Source: Rusavskia elegans (taxonomy: Eukaryota > Ascomycota > Lecanoromycetes > Teloschistales > Teloschistaceae). Taken from it: DNA of 64,000 nucleotides. The stretch's first letter is position 1. Each line of letters starts with the position of its first letter. The notes below the pieces were generated by a model. The model saw only the letters and a program-made list of their open reading frames with translations. It was not told where the DNA came from and searched no databases. The stretch is taken from assembly GCA_011316305.1 (NCBI GenBank), contig SAUG01000054.1, forward strand, positions 186,001-250,000. The letters run 5' to 3'. The position numbers and the translations under genes were made by a program. Shown here piece after piece: positions 22,501 through 34,015 of this stretch.

Positions 22501-25500
22501 AGCCGAACCCGCTAAGAGCCATGGACAAGCAAAGGAGCTCACTCAGATTGAACCACTACCAAGCGACTATCCACGTCATACGAAGCTGTAAGAGGGCCTA
22601 ATTAAGCAAGGCTGCCATTCTGTATGGCTTCAAGAGCTACGGGATCAATCATTCTTCCAATTGTGCGCAGAGAATAGGGATATGCGAAACGGGCCAGATT
22701 TCGACAGCTCTCGAACCTATTTCTGATTACCACCCTTCCCTACCCACCTTCTTGTCCCACGGTTGGACGTCTCGGAATTGGAGGAAGACTATCACTCTCG
22801 AAGAGCTGGGATTCGCTACGAGCTATGGACAAGCAAGGGAGCCTACTCGAGACCATACTTTGCCACGCGGCTACCCAAGCTGGAGTGCATCATCTAATCC
22901 ACCGCGAATACTATCCTCGTCGGTCTCGAAAGCCACTGGATCCATTGATTTCCCGATATAGGCTAATGAGAGAGATTCGATGAGGGGGAAAAGCGCAGCT
23001 TTCAGCAACTTGGCGACGATTCTCGCCTCATCGCCACCAACCTGCCCTTCACAGTGGTCATTTATTCAACGCTTTCGACATTTTTCGAGATCTTTCAAGC
23101 GTATGGCGGTTTACAGTCAGCGAGCAGATAAAGAGCTACAGAGCAATCTGCCGTAAGGGCTTTAGGTCTCCCTCGGGCTTCAAAGAATGCTTTTCCTACG
23201 ATACGCAGCACCAGGAACGGCCATGACCCATTCATGCAGCCACACGGAATTATGCGAGCAGAGCAAATGGGTTCTAATTGGTCGTCGACGAGGGAACGCG
23301 AACGCCGGAAAACGTAAAGAGCTTGGTCGATCATGGGTTGCTGCCTAAGGTAGCAGGAAGTTGGACGGTTTCGCAGAGAGGGAACAAAAGTGGCTATTTC
23401 TGCGTGTCTGCGGGTTTCTATATTCCATACCATGGTTGGAGATCATGGGTTAAAGGGATGATGCCTCGAATTTTTCACAAAGGGGTTCTCATGCGGGCCG
23501 ATCACAGGACGGCGGCAAATTTGCAGCTTCATACGTTCATGCAATTCCGCTCTTTTGCGTGTCTTAATCGACGGGTTTGATCGTGGTACAGCAGTATGCC
23601 AAATCGTAACAATATTCCACTCATTCCACATTTTTCGACCCCTTTGATCCTGTTCCGCCCCTCAAAAACCCATTGGTTGATCCCAATGCTTGTGCCTTGT
23701 CTGGGGCAAGTGCATTTACTCGACTTCGTGATACGGTATAAGTAAAAGGCCCGACGTCATGTAGAAGAAGGCTTGCTGACTGCGAGTGCAACAGCGCTGA
23801 TAGCTTCTTGCAGACGCGGTGTCATGGTTTCCTTTCCAAGCCACAACAAACTCGAACCACTATCCCGCTATTGAAACCCAGTGCGAAAGCGATCTCTTTA
23901 ATTGTCTTTGCCTCGACTTGGATAAGAAGGGTTTGTCCGATGGAAGTCGATGGAGTTGTTTGGTCTGGTCTGGTCTGGCAGTAGGTAGGCTGCACCATCC
24001 CAGCGGTCTCTCGTACGAAGCTCCTGCCTGATTGTCTTCTTGCAAAACAGTCGTTGGATATCCAGCTTATGATCATGGGGGGTGTCGAACGGTTGGTTTT
24101 GGGGGAGATTTCATGATTTCTTTAACACCGTTGACGCAATCGTTGGATGATATGGTCTGGCCCGCAAGTAGAACTTTGACTAGGCTTTAGCTTGACCTCT
24201 GCGAGCTCTTGGTTCAAATGGTGCATATTGAGTCATCCTCCCGCCGGTTCGAGCAAGCTTTTGCGGATCTCCATCGTCGTCGGGCTCGTCAACGAGATCA
24301 AGGTATATTCAGTGTACCGCTCGGCTCTCAAGTACAATCAGCTCAACTTGGATGCCCGTGAGATCTCGCTTGTCTTTTCGAAGGTGAATTTCACGAGTGG
24401 TTGAGTTCTGGGGCTGTGGGAGCGAATGGCTCGATGCAGAGATTGACGCCGCTGGCCTGGCTGGTAAGAGAAAGATCGAGGTGCGAGGCTCTTTAAGTAT
24501 AGTAGCTTATGCTTTCGATGGTGTTGTGCTTTTGATGGTGAAATGGTGGAAGTTGCTGAGATGGTGGAAAAGGCCCCAATGACTGGAAAGGCGGAAGCGT
24601 TTTCGAAAAGAGCGGGACTCGAGATTCTTGTAGCGTAGTCGGTTCAGAAGATGGAGAAGGAGATGAGCTCTCCATGTAGAGGATATACAATGTTCTGACA
24701 AATTGATCGTGCAATTTTTGTATGCCGTGAAACATTTTCTCGTAGGCCGACGCCAGTGAAATTGGCGGGGATGCTGTGAAATGATACTGGTTTCTGATGC
24801 ACTACTGCAGGCATAGGCTTGAACCATTGAAGCGATCTTCTTGAAGTGGAAAGGAATGGCGATAGTGGAGATTTGGAGACTTGGAGGAGGAGGTAGGTAG
24901 GTACGCTGCGAGGAGCTTGGGATCGTATCGGGTTGGCTGCAGTAGCTCGTGCGCTCGCAATAATGCAGGAGATCGACGCTATTGATTCGTAGATAGTGCT
25001 TTCGGCCGGAGCTTGAGTTTCTGTGGGCCGGCAATGCTGATGACTTGGTGCGGGTAGTCCCAAAGGATTTTTCGCGAGTCAAGCAAGATCAAATACCTGT
25101 CCCTTGGATTAGTAGGTAGTAGATGAACATTAGGGGCATCATCGAGAGGGTATACCGCTGCATTTGCGCGAAAGTTTGTGGAAACAGTGGGAGCTTCAAC
25201 GGCGGGAAAGACGTGGTTGACCGCGCCGGGGGTTGAAAATGGCTATTGTGAGACGAACAGGACTAGCCATTTGCTCTCGAGCCAGCTATAGGATCTGACA
25301 GGCCCCATAGATGCAGTAGATAGCTTTGTGAGCCGTAGGAAAATTCGTAGCGGGTGCAAATGGCGATGGTAGTGGTGTCAGTGGAGAGCTGACGGGCCAC
25401 GGTTTGCGAAAAAGGAAGCCCGGAGAATTGCTGGTTGTTCTATGATCATGCCGAATGCTGTTTAAAAGCCTTGCGTCATATGCAGAAGCAAAGTAGCGAG

Positions 25501-27500
25501 CGAGGGGCCTTGGGATGGTGGATATTCCGGTTGCAGGATGAGTTGCATCGGGGTGCCGCAGAGAGCCCACGTTTCAGGGGTAAGTTATCTAGAGTGCAAT
25601 TGCTTGCACAGAAGCAAGCAGAAAGCAGTATGATAACCTTTGCAGTCACTGGGAGTGCGTAGTATACTCTGTAGCATCGTGGTGAGGCAAGGGGGGCCCC
25701 CAACACGTGCTGTCGAGGCCCAACATCTCCAAAGTCCTCTGCACACCTCCGCCCTTGAATGCCTCCGACCAATGGGAGCTCGACAAGATCATGAATAACT
25801 CCCTAGCCCCTATCCAGCCAAGCGTCATCTCTATTTACCGCCCCTGCTGTCGTACCAGCCTTCGCCCTTCGGGCTTCGCCAAGCCGGTAGCTCCATGGCG
25901 TTGTTATTCCTTTTCCTTTCACTCAACAGACCCAGTTCGCTTCTTCCAAAGCACATCACGGTCTGATTCACCTTCGGGTGGCCAAAGTTAACGAGGGAAG
26001 GAACCCCTTACTCGATTTACACCCTAATTGCCCCTTGCTTCGGATGCTTACAGCAACTCATGGAAGCTCCATGAGGATCTGCTACTCGTGCAGAAGATGT
26101 CGTCGAAGCTGTAGACCATGCTCATCTTTTTCCGAGACCAATAGAGCCTCCTGTAACATCAGAAATCATTTGGTGATCTCGTAAAAGCCGAGCCCAGGAG
26201 CCCCATACGTCACCGTACATCCTGGAAGAGCATTCACAGTCGATTCTTGTCTTCATCCACTGCTTGATCTTGCTATGCCCTGATCCCCAACCACCCCAGA
26301 GCTCAATGAATGTACAAATCCAGCCCGTTCACTACTCCTTCCAGGATGTGGGGACTGAGGGATTCTGTCGATTGTCCTGCCCACGAAACCTACTTAAGCA
26401 GCCAGCTCCCTCGTCCTTTACCACTTCCTACAACATCTTTACACCTTCGGACTCCCTCCAGATATTTGTTGGATCCCAACATTTATCAACATGATACACT
26501 CACATGTGTTCATGATCAACCATACCCTTGACCATTACACTTGCACAACATGCTTGACCTCCATCTCCTCAAGATCACCACTGATCTTGGCTGCTGCCAA
26601 TGCAGTATGACCTCTTCAGGTCGACGCACATACCCTTTGCCATCTTTGCTTCACCACATCTAACCTCCATTCCAATGTATAACAATACATTGTCATGAGT
26701 CTCATGACACCACTACCGAAGCATGGCTTCATACATCCCATCATACATCATCTCGTTCTTGACCTCCATGACGGCGGAGTCACCCCCAGCGCGACCCATC
26801 ATTGTCAAGATACCCATTTCCTTGACTGGCATTTTTTTCTGAGTGTGTTGAGATCCCCAGCCTTGCATTGGTCAAGGCTGGCTGCAACCTTCATGGCCAA
26901 GATCATTTGTCTCGGACATATCCGGGGTGAAGCCAGCATGGTCATAGACTGCATGATTAGCTCGCTTAGTCCAAGACCTTAGAAGCTTACGTGGCTTCAA
27001 AGGCACGACACAAGTGGACGGCGTGGCCATGAGAGGTATAGTTACTTGATCACTGAATGGTCTCAACAAGTGAGTACCTTTATACCCATGGAGGACGTCT
27101 TCCGTTGAAGTGCTAAGCTGACTCTTCTAAAGGTGGCCAACAATCCCTCACTTTGGTGTTGTGTGTCTTGTGTCAAGATCCTCATACATCATAGCCTTGG
27201 CTGGGGCTTGTTAACAGTGAAGACTTTCAAGAACATCATTTGCCTCTTCAAGGTCTGTGGTGGATCTGGTCCCATCCAGAGCAGCTACTCGACATCTGTC
27301 TTGGCAGCAAGACAGTCCATTGCAAGAGAAAGGTATATTGTGTTCGTCTGTTGTTCGTGAACTTCTTGGTGCTGATCGTGTCTTCTAGGCATCCCGAAGA
27401 GATTTACCAGCACCCCCACATTCATCCCCTATTGACAAGCTTTGACCTGTCTCGTCCTGCGCACCCATGCCATGGCTGATCGCCAAGCTCGGTCTTCAAG
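16501..27500. other. Gene-poor stretch, second part
   Basis: No convincing gene. At 16530-16900 three related segments share CTATGAAGATCGACGAGCC or its decayed forms. The 84-codon ORF at 16602-16856 looks protein-like (KLYVPLKLPGKVLASIVGE) but has no recognisable domain. Degenerate repeats occur at about 22190-22300, 22370-22545, 22668-22850 and 24200-24400. Longer minus-strand Pro/Ser-rich ORFs at 20954-21466 and 24507-25082 have no initiator context, introns or motifs. Palindromes occur at 26673-26709. Confidence 0.4.
26673..26709. repeat. Two abutting perfect palindromes
   Basis: CAATGTAT-AACA-ATACATTG (26673-26692) has an 8-bp stem. It overlaps TGTCATGAG-T-CTCATGACA (26691-26709), which has a 9-bp stem around one central base. 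No ORF crosses them with coding character. Confidence 0.6.
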
Positions 27501-27504
27501 AAAT

Positions 27505-27870
27505 TCCTATATATGCTCATAGCATCTCTTTCTCAATCCAGACTTCGAATCTCGCTTCCCTTTCTCTTCGTCCTTCCCTGTTTTAATACAGCAAGTAAGC
27601 CTCCACAGCCATGGGTGATCGATGCTTTGATGTGCTAATCACCTGAATCAGGCTAAGCTCTTGACCATTTGGATTTTGTCAGTGCAGGGACTGGGGTCCT
27701 GCTGGCACTCCATGGTTGAACCGTCCTACTCAATCTTTTTCCAGCCCTCGACTGCCGATCTCCGACTGCTGTTTGCCTTTCTTTGAAGTTTCATTCACCA
27801 TCAACATACAGCTCCTGTTTCTAGCCCTCGAATCCTCCCAGAACGTGGCAGCTTCCATTGTGTCCCAAGC
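27505..27870 (+). promoter_or_regulatory. TATATA promoter and spliced leader of the 27871 gene
   Basis: CTATATATG lies at about 27508-27516, followed by a pyrimidine-rich leader. A likely leader intron begins GTAAGCC at about 27595 and ends near 27653 (ATCAG|GC). The layout matches a Pol II core promoter followed by a 5' UTR intron. This is inference from sequence only. Confidence 0.35.
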
Positions 27871-28185
27871 ATGCCATCCGACGCTGGACAAGGAACTAGC
27901 GATCCCCCGATGCCGCCCCCCAAGCCAATCGTAAGTCCGTGATCCATCCAATCGAGCCTTCGAAGCTAATGAAGCCAATAGCTCCAACCGACCACTGAAG
28001 GTCTGCCAGAGTTGGACCTCGAGAACGGTGCTTACCCACTCAACACACCTCATCTTAAGCTTGCGGGTATGTCTCCACTGTCGATGGGACGTCATGCGAA
28101 TTCTACTTGGACCCCGATGCTCGAAGTCTTTTATATACTTTCTGGCGCCAGCCATACAATTTTATTTTTTCTTTTCTTCCACTGA
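27871..28185 (+). CDS. Candidate small protein, two exons, 87 aa
   Basis: I do not recognise it. The model is join(27871..27930, 27982..28185). The ATG at 27871 opens MPSDAGQGTSDPPMPPPKPI, followed by a GTAAGTCC donor and a 51-nt intron ending GCCAATAG. The frame continues LQPTTEGLPELDLENGAYPL and stops at 28185 after a hydrophobic end. A GTATGT at 28067 is an alternative donor, which would move the C-terminus into sequence after about 28258. The N-terminal half is proline-rich and acidic, probably disordered. Confidence 0.33.
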
Positions 28186-28458
28186 CCGCTTCTCCAGCAT
28201 GTTTTATATATCAGCATTTTCCATCTCCAGCATCTCTTACATCAGTTTTTCTCGGCAGCAAGCGGACATCCTCAAGTCCAAAACGGAGAGGAGACAAGCG
28301 AGATCCGGATCCGGACTCATAAATGCTGATTGTTCGGCCTTCGTTGCGGTATGGTCTTGTCATGATTCTCGCCAGGCAAACACTAATCTAGTATTACTAG
28401 GGTGGCATCTGGTTCAGCCCTTCTTGCCCGTGTTCCCGGGTGTACGCCTGAGTTAGGC

Positions 28459-29023
28459 AGGATGACAGCTCCGCATGTCAATCTACGCCGCCGGTACTTA
28501 AAGAAGCCTGGAACACGGCAAGAGCAGACGTCAGGACAATGTTCGAGCTGGTCCATGGCCATTTGGTTCCTCCAATACAGGAAGGAGTAGCTATGCAACT
28601 GGTGACAATCTCCCCAGATTCCATCCGCGAATGGGCAACCAGAGTATAGCTCCCTCTGTTGGGCCAACTTCCGGTCAGAGCTACTTCTCGACCGCAAGAA
28701 TGGAGTCCAAGGCGCAAATCAGCCCTGCTCTGCCAAGTTTCCTTGCCAACACGACCAGCTCCAACAACGGTTGCGAGACCTCCACTGCTCGCAACCAGTT
28801 TCCGGCCGCAAGTGAGTATGAAGAGAGCAAAGAGCAACACCTGCGTGACGCCCAGCTGCTTGAGGACCAATCTGAGCCTGGCACAGCCCCTTTTCCAGTA
28901 GCCACTTCAACGCGAGGTCACTCCGTCGTACCCCAGAAACGGAAACGTACGACGAGCTACGGCAACAGGATCACAACGGATGAGACAACTTCAAAGACCG
29001 AGGAATCAGAACCAGAACTATGA
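28459..29023 (+). CDS. Unidentified coding segments with a frame change
   Basis: A segment at 28461-28649 (after an AG acceptor near 28460) reads VLKEAWNTARADVRTMFEL and ends at a stop. An overlapping frame at 28631-29023 reads MGNQSIAPSVGPTSGQSYF and ends after an acidic Ser/Thr-rich tail with one basic patch (PQKRKRTT). Either an intron or a frameshift separates them. No domain is recognised. Confidence 0.25.
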
Positions 29024-29155
29024 CAGAAACTGGAAGAAGAACTTGGATAGCGTGGACGTCGCCATGACTCCAACACCCCCTCACATGAGGTGGAGTGGAG
29101 CGATAGCCTTATATAGCAAATCAACGCATTTTTTTCTCTACGTGCTTTCTTGGTG

Positions 29156-29207
29156 GTGATATGACTGTGACTCGCTTATGGACCGCAATGTCCTTAAACT
29201 ACCCGGA
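29156..29207 (+). repeat. Dispersed module with TGGWCCGCAATG core, copy 1
   Basis: GTGATATGACTGTGACTCG is followed by TGGACCGCAATGTCCTTAAA. Related copies are at 34016-34080 and 34191-34262. It lies downstream of a coding segment and upstream of the next TATATA leader. Confidence 0.5.
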
Positions 29208-29382
29208 TTTTCTCTTTTTTCCTTTGGTATTGGTGAGTCTGTCGGGTCTTTCGAATGTTTGAGGGAATGCTGACTACTATTCACAGTAACGATCTGCTGT
29301 TTTCAGGCACCACGGCGATCGATATTTCCAGCATCCGGGCTTCTATATACCCAGGCACGAACTTTCTCTTTTCGGCTTATTC

Positions 29383-29402
29383 AGAAGTCCGTAAGGACTT
29401 CT
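29383..29402. repeat. Perfect hairpin in a leader
   Basis: AGAAGTCC-GTAA-GGACTTCT forms an 8-bp stem with a 4-nt loop about 37 nt after a TATATA at 29344-29349. It could be an RNA hairpin in the 5' leader of the following SprT-like relic. Confidence 0.5.
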
Positions 29403-29583
29403 TTTGGGAGTTGTGAGTGAGTACTGATGGAGAAGCAGGCCTATATTTGCTTCTTGTCGATCCTGGGCTTTCCTCTTTTGCCTTTTTTATTTAAAGATCT
29501 CAGTGTCCACCTTGTGGTCCATTCGGGACCAATGACAGCATAATTTGGGAGCTTTTTAAAGCTCGAAATCACCGACAAGCCCG

Positions 29584-30515
29584 TTGCATGTGCAGAGAGT
29601 GACTTCTGCCATGCAAAAAGGGAACCATCATCCGGCTTCCTCCGGAGTTGTACGATGGGCAGATCGCGTCGTTCTTACCCATGGTGAAGAACGTGTTCCT
29701 CAGAGCCTGAAGGCTTCTGGAAATGCTTCAATTGTGGCGAAGAAGGGTAAGTCCGGCTCCAACCCACACAAAAGCAAGGACTGACATCTCGCAGGCATTG
29801 CCGAGTGGGTTTCGCCCCTGACAACTTTCGATCGTACACAGCCTTTGAACATCTCCACACCAGAATAACTCCCAATCTAGCATTGATGGACACTAGTATC
29901 GGTGTTGGCACGTAAGTCCTGCCGAGGTGGTATGATGAAGACTTTCTTCGCAACAACTGATGGTCTCTCACAGTACGGCGAGCGCGCCAGGCCCACTACT
30001 TATCTCTGTATGTCGCAGATGTATCCGCCTCTCTGCGAAGATTTGGAGGAACAGCTCGCTGGTAGGAAGGACCAAACACCGGAACAGCAGCAAATCTTCC
30101 AATTGTGGAAGCAAGATTGGCTGGGGCAAGCACGCCAGAGGATACCAGTGCCAACGACAAGCCCTTTCCCGGTACCGTGGCTGAATTCTAACGACACCGA
30201 TGCGCTCCGATTCTGTTTCGCCGTCTTCGACGGGATGATCTTCAAGGGCCGGCTTTCCTCGGTAGCCGAGGTGAAATGGTCGTTATAAAGATCCGCTGCG
30301 AGAACGCGAACCAGGGAATCTTCTCGGGGGATACGGCGGTTGCTGTGATGTTGAAGTTGCTTAGCCAGATGAGCTGGGCATTTCTGATCCTACTAAGATG
30401 CAGGTGCGAAGCCTGCGAGACTCACCATCGCCGAGAGCTAATGCTGACGGCTTCACCAATGTTGCTGCTTGAACCAAAAGCAAGCATCATGAACCCAGCA
30501 AGCTGTACTGGTTAA
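29584..30515 (+). pseudogene. Broken SprT-like (M-SprT) metalloprotease relic
   Basis: SprT-family proteins (relatives of SPRTN/Wss1) are zinc proteases with a catalytic HExxH. Here segments follow the family order but switch frame. EGFWKCFNCGEEG ends at a GTAAG donor (intron 29747-29794), then HCRVGFAPDNF runs to a second donor at 29912 (intron 29912-29973). The next segment, ALRFCFAVFDGMIFKGRLSS (about 30199-30260), is one base out of phase. A further frame change near 30275 leads to VVIKIRCENANQG, LLSQMSWAF and CRCEACETHHRREL. The helix that should read LLHEMxHAF reads LLSQMSWAF (30357-30383), so both metal-binding His and the catalytic Glu are gone. The match is by motif order and is moderately certain; inactivity is clear. 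Confidence 0.5.
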
Positions 30516-31164
30516 GCGACACTGAACCCCATGAGGAAGGATGCCTGCCACTCGAAGACCTGGCCTTCGATAACGAGCCGCTCTTCGGGAACAACATGCC
30601 AAAATTTGCCTTTTCAATACCACTAAGTTCTCAATACGCCTGTACCATCCTCTGAACCTCCACAAATTGCCTGGATCGGCTATCTTACCGTTGAAAGCGA
30701 CTTTGAGATCTTTGGCGATTTGATATATAGGCTGTTGACCGATGGTTTCTTGTTTTCGTTCACATACACACAATATCGTCCGTTCCTTCAAGTCGGCATT
30801 GATGTATCTACATCATGTAAGCCCGTTGGAGCCTTTCGTTGGACTTGAAAATGACGAGAATTCCGAGGACACTGCACATGCCGTTTCTTTTCAAGACTCT
30901 TGACTGTCTCGAGGTGTCTGCCCGAAGACAAAGAACTGGAGAAGATGTTGTTCCAGGCCGAAGATAAGATGGAAGTGGGCGACGACTGGAGAAGATGTTG
31001 TTTCAGGCCGAAGATAAGATGTAGGTGGGTGACCATCTCGAAAAGTTGGCTATTATTGCTTTCATCTTGGAGAGTGAAAAGGTAATCGATCCCGGTCTGC
31101 ACCCGACGGTCCTTGAAAATGTTATGCACTGCATGAGAAAGTCTTTGGGCATGACTGCACTTAA
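30516..31164. other. Intergenic with a 50-bp tandem duplication
   Basis: Units 30935-30984 and 30985-31034 differ mainly by C/T and G/A changes. The unit is open in the minus frame. No gene is supported. Confidence 0.45.
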
Positions 31165-31956
31165 TTGCAGATCGATGAATCCCGGCCTCCATGCTTTCCG
31201 ATCCCTTCCCAATTAGGAAGGATAGGTAGCAACACTGCCGAACACCAAGAACAAACACAACATTCTCCAAGCCCCCAAAGAAGTAGACGAAGCAGAGATC
31301 AGTACCCAGATGGAAGAGGAGAACGAAGAATCTCACGCCAAACTACTCATCATCATTGCCCCAAACAACAAGCCTGGTTGTATATACCATGCTGCTGGGC
31401 CACTCTTGACTTTTCACATTCTCAGCAGTCAACTCAGTATCTTTTCGGACAGCATATCTCATCCCAGCATTTTCCTTACCAACATTCTACACACCGGACA
31501 TTATCACACGACCCTCCCGTTGCGTCCCAGGAGAAATTGCCTTCCCGAGTCGGTTGGGGAGGTAATCTTTACTCGTACTACTCGAATGTACCAGGTTGGG
31601 GAGGCAGTCTTTACTCTTACTACTCGAATGTGCCCGGCTGGGGAGGCAATCCTTACTCGTACTACTCGAATGAACCTGTAAGTGGTTGTCCACACCTCAA
31701 GACCACATCGGTCAACGCAATGGAGGCCGCTATGATGGACCTTCTGATCATCGTGGGTCATCTCTGGGCCCCCTCGCCCAGATTCGAGACGTGGTGGTCC
31801 TCCGTCAAATGTTCCGTACCTAGGACCTCCATCGAATGCTCATGGTGCCTCGGTACGAAGCTCGTCTCGCCCACGTGGAGCTGCCGGTCCTCCAAGTGCA
31901 AGCATTACGCCTTTGAAGGATTTAGCAGCGACCCTCCTATTGCGTATGTCCCCTAA
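31165..31956 (+). CDS. 263-codon ORF with three 14-residue aromatic repeats
   Basis: I do not recognise it. The ORF is uninterrupted but may not use its first ATG, because a TATATACC lies inside it at about 31379 and coding character is weak before about 31490. Its clearest feature is three in-frame copies of GWGGNLYSYYSNVP-like sequence at 31552-31677. Each is 42 nt, Gly/Tyr/Ser-rich and resembles low-complexity sticky or cell-wall repeats. No signal peptide is visible at the annotated start. The repeat frame is conserved, while a Cys/Ser-rich C-terminus follows. Confidence 0.33.
   Translation: MQIDESRPPCFPIPSQLGRIGSNTAEHQEQTQHSPSPQRSRRSRDQYPDGRGERRISRQTTHHHCPKQQAWLYIPCCWATLDFSHSQQSTQYLFGQHISSQHFPYQHSTHRTLSHDPPVASQEKLPSRVGWGGNLYSYYSNVPGWGGSLYSYYSNVPGWGGNPYSYYSNEPVSGCPHLKTTSVNAMEAAMMDLLIIVGHLWAPSPRFETWWSSVKCSVPRTSIECSWCLGTKLVSPTWSCRSSKCKHYAFEGFSSDPPIAYVP
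31552..31677 (+). repeat. Three 42-bp tandem repeats in frame
   Basis: Units start at 31552, 31594 and 31636. Each keeps GGGGAGG and TACTACTCGAATG. The period is a multiple of three, unlike most other tandem repeats in this window. Confidence 0.85.
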
Positions 31957-33209
31957 GTATCGCAGCTGCTGATTCTCATGACGACGAGGCCCCAAGGTGC
32001 TCTATAAGCATCAGAGCAACTCACCAGGCACCCGTTCTCGCTAACCCTCACTAAGGCCGGACTTGAACTCTAACAACGACAGCTCGAAGCAAAGAGACGA
32101 GCGTCAACTTCCGCGACCTCGAGCATCAGCAGAAGATGGCTGAAATCGAAATATAGATATGGCAACTCCAAGATAAGGTCTGTTCTTACTTGGCTTCGTA
32201 GATCCCTCCAAGGATCTCACCAACCTACAACGACTGCATCATCAAGCTCAGCCCCAGAAAACATCTACATACCAGCTCAAGCCCAAGTCAAATACCAGTC
32301 CTGATCCACACTCCTGCTAGACGTCGAAAACGTCGCAAACAATCCCACAATGGCAGGCAGCAACCGTACCGCTCCCCCTCACGCACCTCTCTATCACACG
32401 ATAATCGTATGACGCGCATTGCGAAGCAGCCCAAGAGTGTCCTTGATAAAAGCGACTACCAACCCAGCCGACCGAGAACTCAACATCCTTGCTTACATGA
32501 TTATGCTATCCGCAGATCTTCGAGCGCCTTCTATGGACTCAAGTCCCTTACCATGGCTGGACTCGATTTGATTTGATTGACGTTATATATGTTTTTGTCA
32601 AATCTCTCAATATTCTTTGGAACGTGTTCTCAACAAGCTGTCAGCTCTCAACATCTTTATCAACCGAACACATTGACGTCGGAATGTGCACATATCCCTT
32701 TTCAATTCGACCCTGCGGAGAGCTCTTCTTCATCGACATTCTCTGGTGCCGCAACCAGCACGCGATCGAACACGCCATCCGCAACAATCTAGTTGCGAGA
32801 TGTCCCTACTGCGGTCTTTACTGGGAGTTCATCGTCCCTCCGCCTGCTCACCTCTTCCCACTCCCCAAAGCCAAGCTCCAAGGGGGAAAAGGTGGTGGGG
32901 GAGTGTGTCGGCTCATTGTTACCAGCAGACGTCAGAACGACTGTAAGTTATTCTTCGGACTCGTACTTCATTTTCGTGACTAATACCATCAGATCATGCT
33001 GCGGAACATACCAAACAGGATTGATCAATGCCTTCGTTCGCCTGAGACCGAGGTAGAGAAGGCGACCAAGACCGATCACTGAATCATGTTATGGCTTTTC
33101 GAGGTCGAAGCCAAAATTCCCGGATTCGGTATATATCATTTCGAACACAATCGTTCTTCTTGTATCAGCTCTCAACATTGTTTATTTTATATTATCTCTT
33201 TAAACAGTA
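31957..33209. other. Leaders and short ORFs, no supported gene
   Basis: TATATA-type elements occur at about 32583 and 33128, each followed by a pyrimidine-rich leader with the shared string CAGCTCTCAACAT. The 136-codon ORF at 32573-32983 overlaps two others and has no motif. Confidence 0.4.
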
Positions 33210-33868
33210 ATGTATCCACTCCGAATGGAGTTCCTTCTGTTCTTGGCTAACGATTTGACAGATACTCACTCGCAAGGAAGCGGGACACCCTTGGAACGGG
33301 ATTCGGGCAAAGTGGCTCGAAATGTTGTGGAGGTAAGCTTATTTCTACTCCTTCTGCTTGTTACTTTGCGCCTCCCCAAATGCCGAGTGTCTCTTTACTA
33401 AGCCATCTCGCCCTCAACAGATGGAAATCCTTGTGGCCGCGAAGGAAGCGGTGGAGGCCAATTGGAAGAACTCGTTGTGGACCCTTGTGTCCACAAAAAT
33501 GGAGGAAATGGGTACACGCAAGTACCCTTCAGATTTCCTCCACAAGGAATTCAAGAAGATGGAGGCAGCAGGTACTACCGCTGGGGCATTGCAGGACGAC
33601 CGGTATTCCAAGATGAAGCGGCGGCTGACCCGTAGCGCTGCACAGGCTGCTGAACAAAGATTGGATCATCAGGGACCCAGCAAAGAGCTTCAAGATATCT
33701 CCTGATTGAGCTGCGGAGTTGCACTGGTCCAAACGTATCATCACACGACTCCAGCTCAGCGGAAAGTGCACCAATGGGGCCTACTCCAAGCCCAAAGCCT
33801 CGACGTCTACTAACGGCGAAGTGAAGATCGAGGATGCCGACGCTGACGCTGAGGCTGCGGGGGCATAA
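33210..33868 (+). CDS. Myb/SANT-like domain protein, probably frameshifted at the C-terminus
   Basis: Exon 1 is 33210-33332 and exon 2 begins at 33421. The 88-nt intron has a GTAAGC donor, a TACTAAG branch point and a CAACAG acceptor. Exon 2 carries one Myb/SANT-like helix set: NWKNSLWTLVSTKMEEMG, then a second helix ending FHKEF-type residues (HKEFKKMEAAG). It resembles fungal Myb-like DNA-binding modules used in putative nuclear regulators. The frame stops at 33705, but another frame immediately after it reads NGAYSKPKASTSTNGEVKIE and ends in an Asp/Ala-rich acidic tail at 33868, the tail I would expect in this family. A frameshift or an unrecognised intron therefore separates body and tail. 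Confidence 0.45.
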
Positions 33869-34015
33869 CATGTGGTAAGGGTTCTAATGTGACCGATGAG
33901 GATATTTGACGGGAGGAATTGCGTTTTGCTGCTAAGAAACCTTGTTTATAGCCGCTCGAGACCTCTCATACTTATGTCTCCAGACCAATTGTGCTCCTTC
34001 AATATCTCTTCGTGT

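Noticed and set aside
24507..25082. 191-codon minus ORF
   Set aside because: Overlaps a second open minus frame (24644-25063); no domain, no start context, His/Ser-rich composition typical of chance ORFs.
29700..29760. CCHC zinc knuckle of a retrotransposon gag (CFNCGEEGHC)
   Set aside because: The CX2CX4H part is present only after splicing and the last Cys is not at the CCHC position; downstream order fits a SprT-like protein better.
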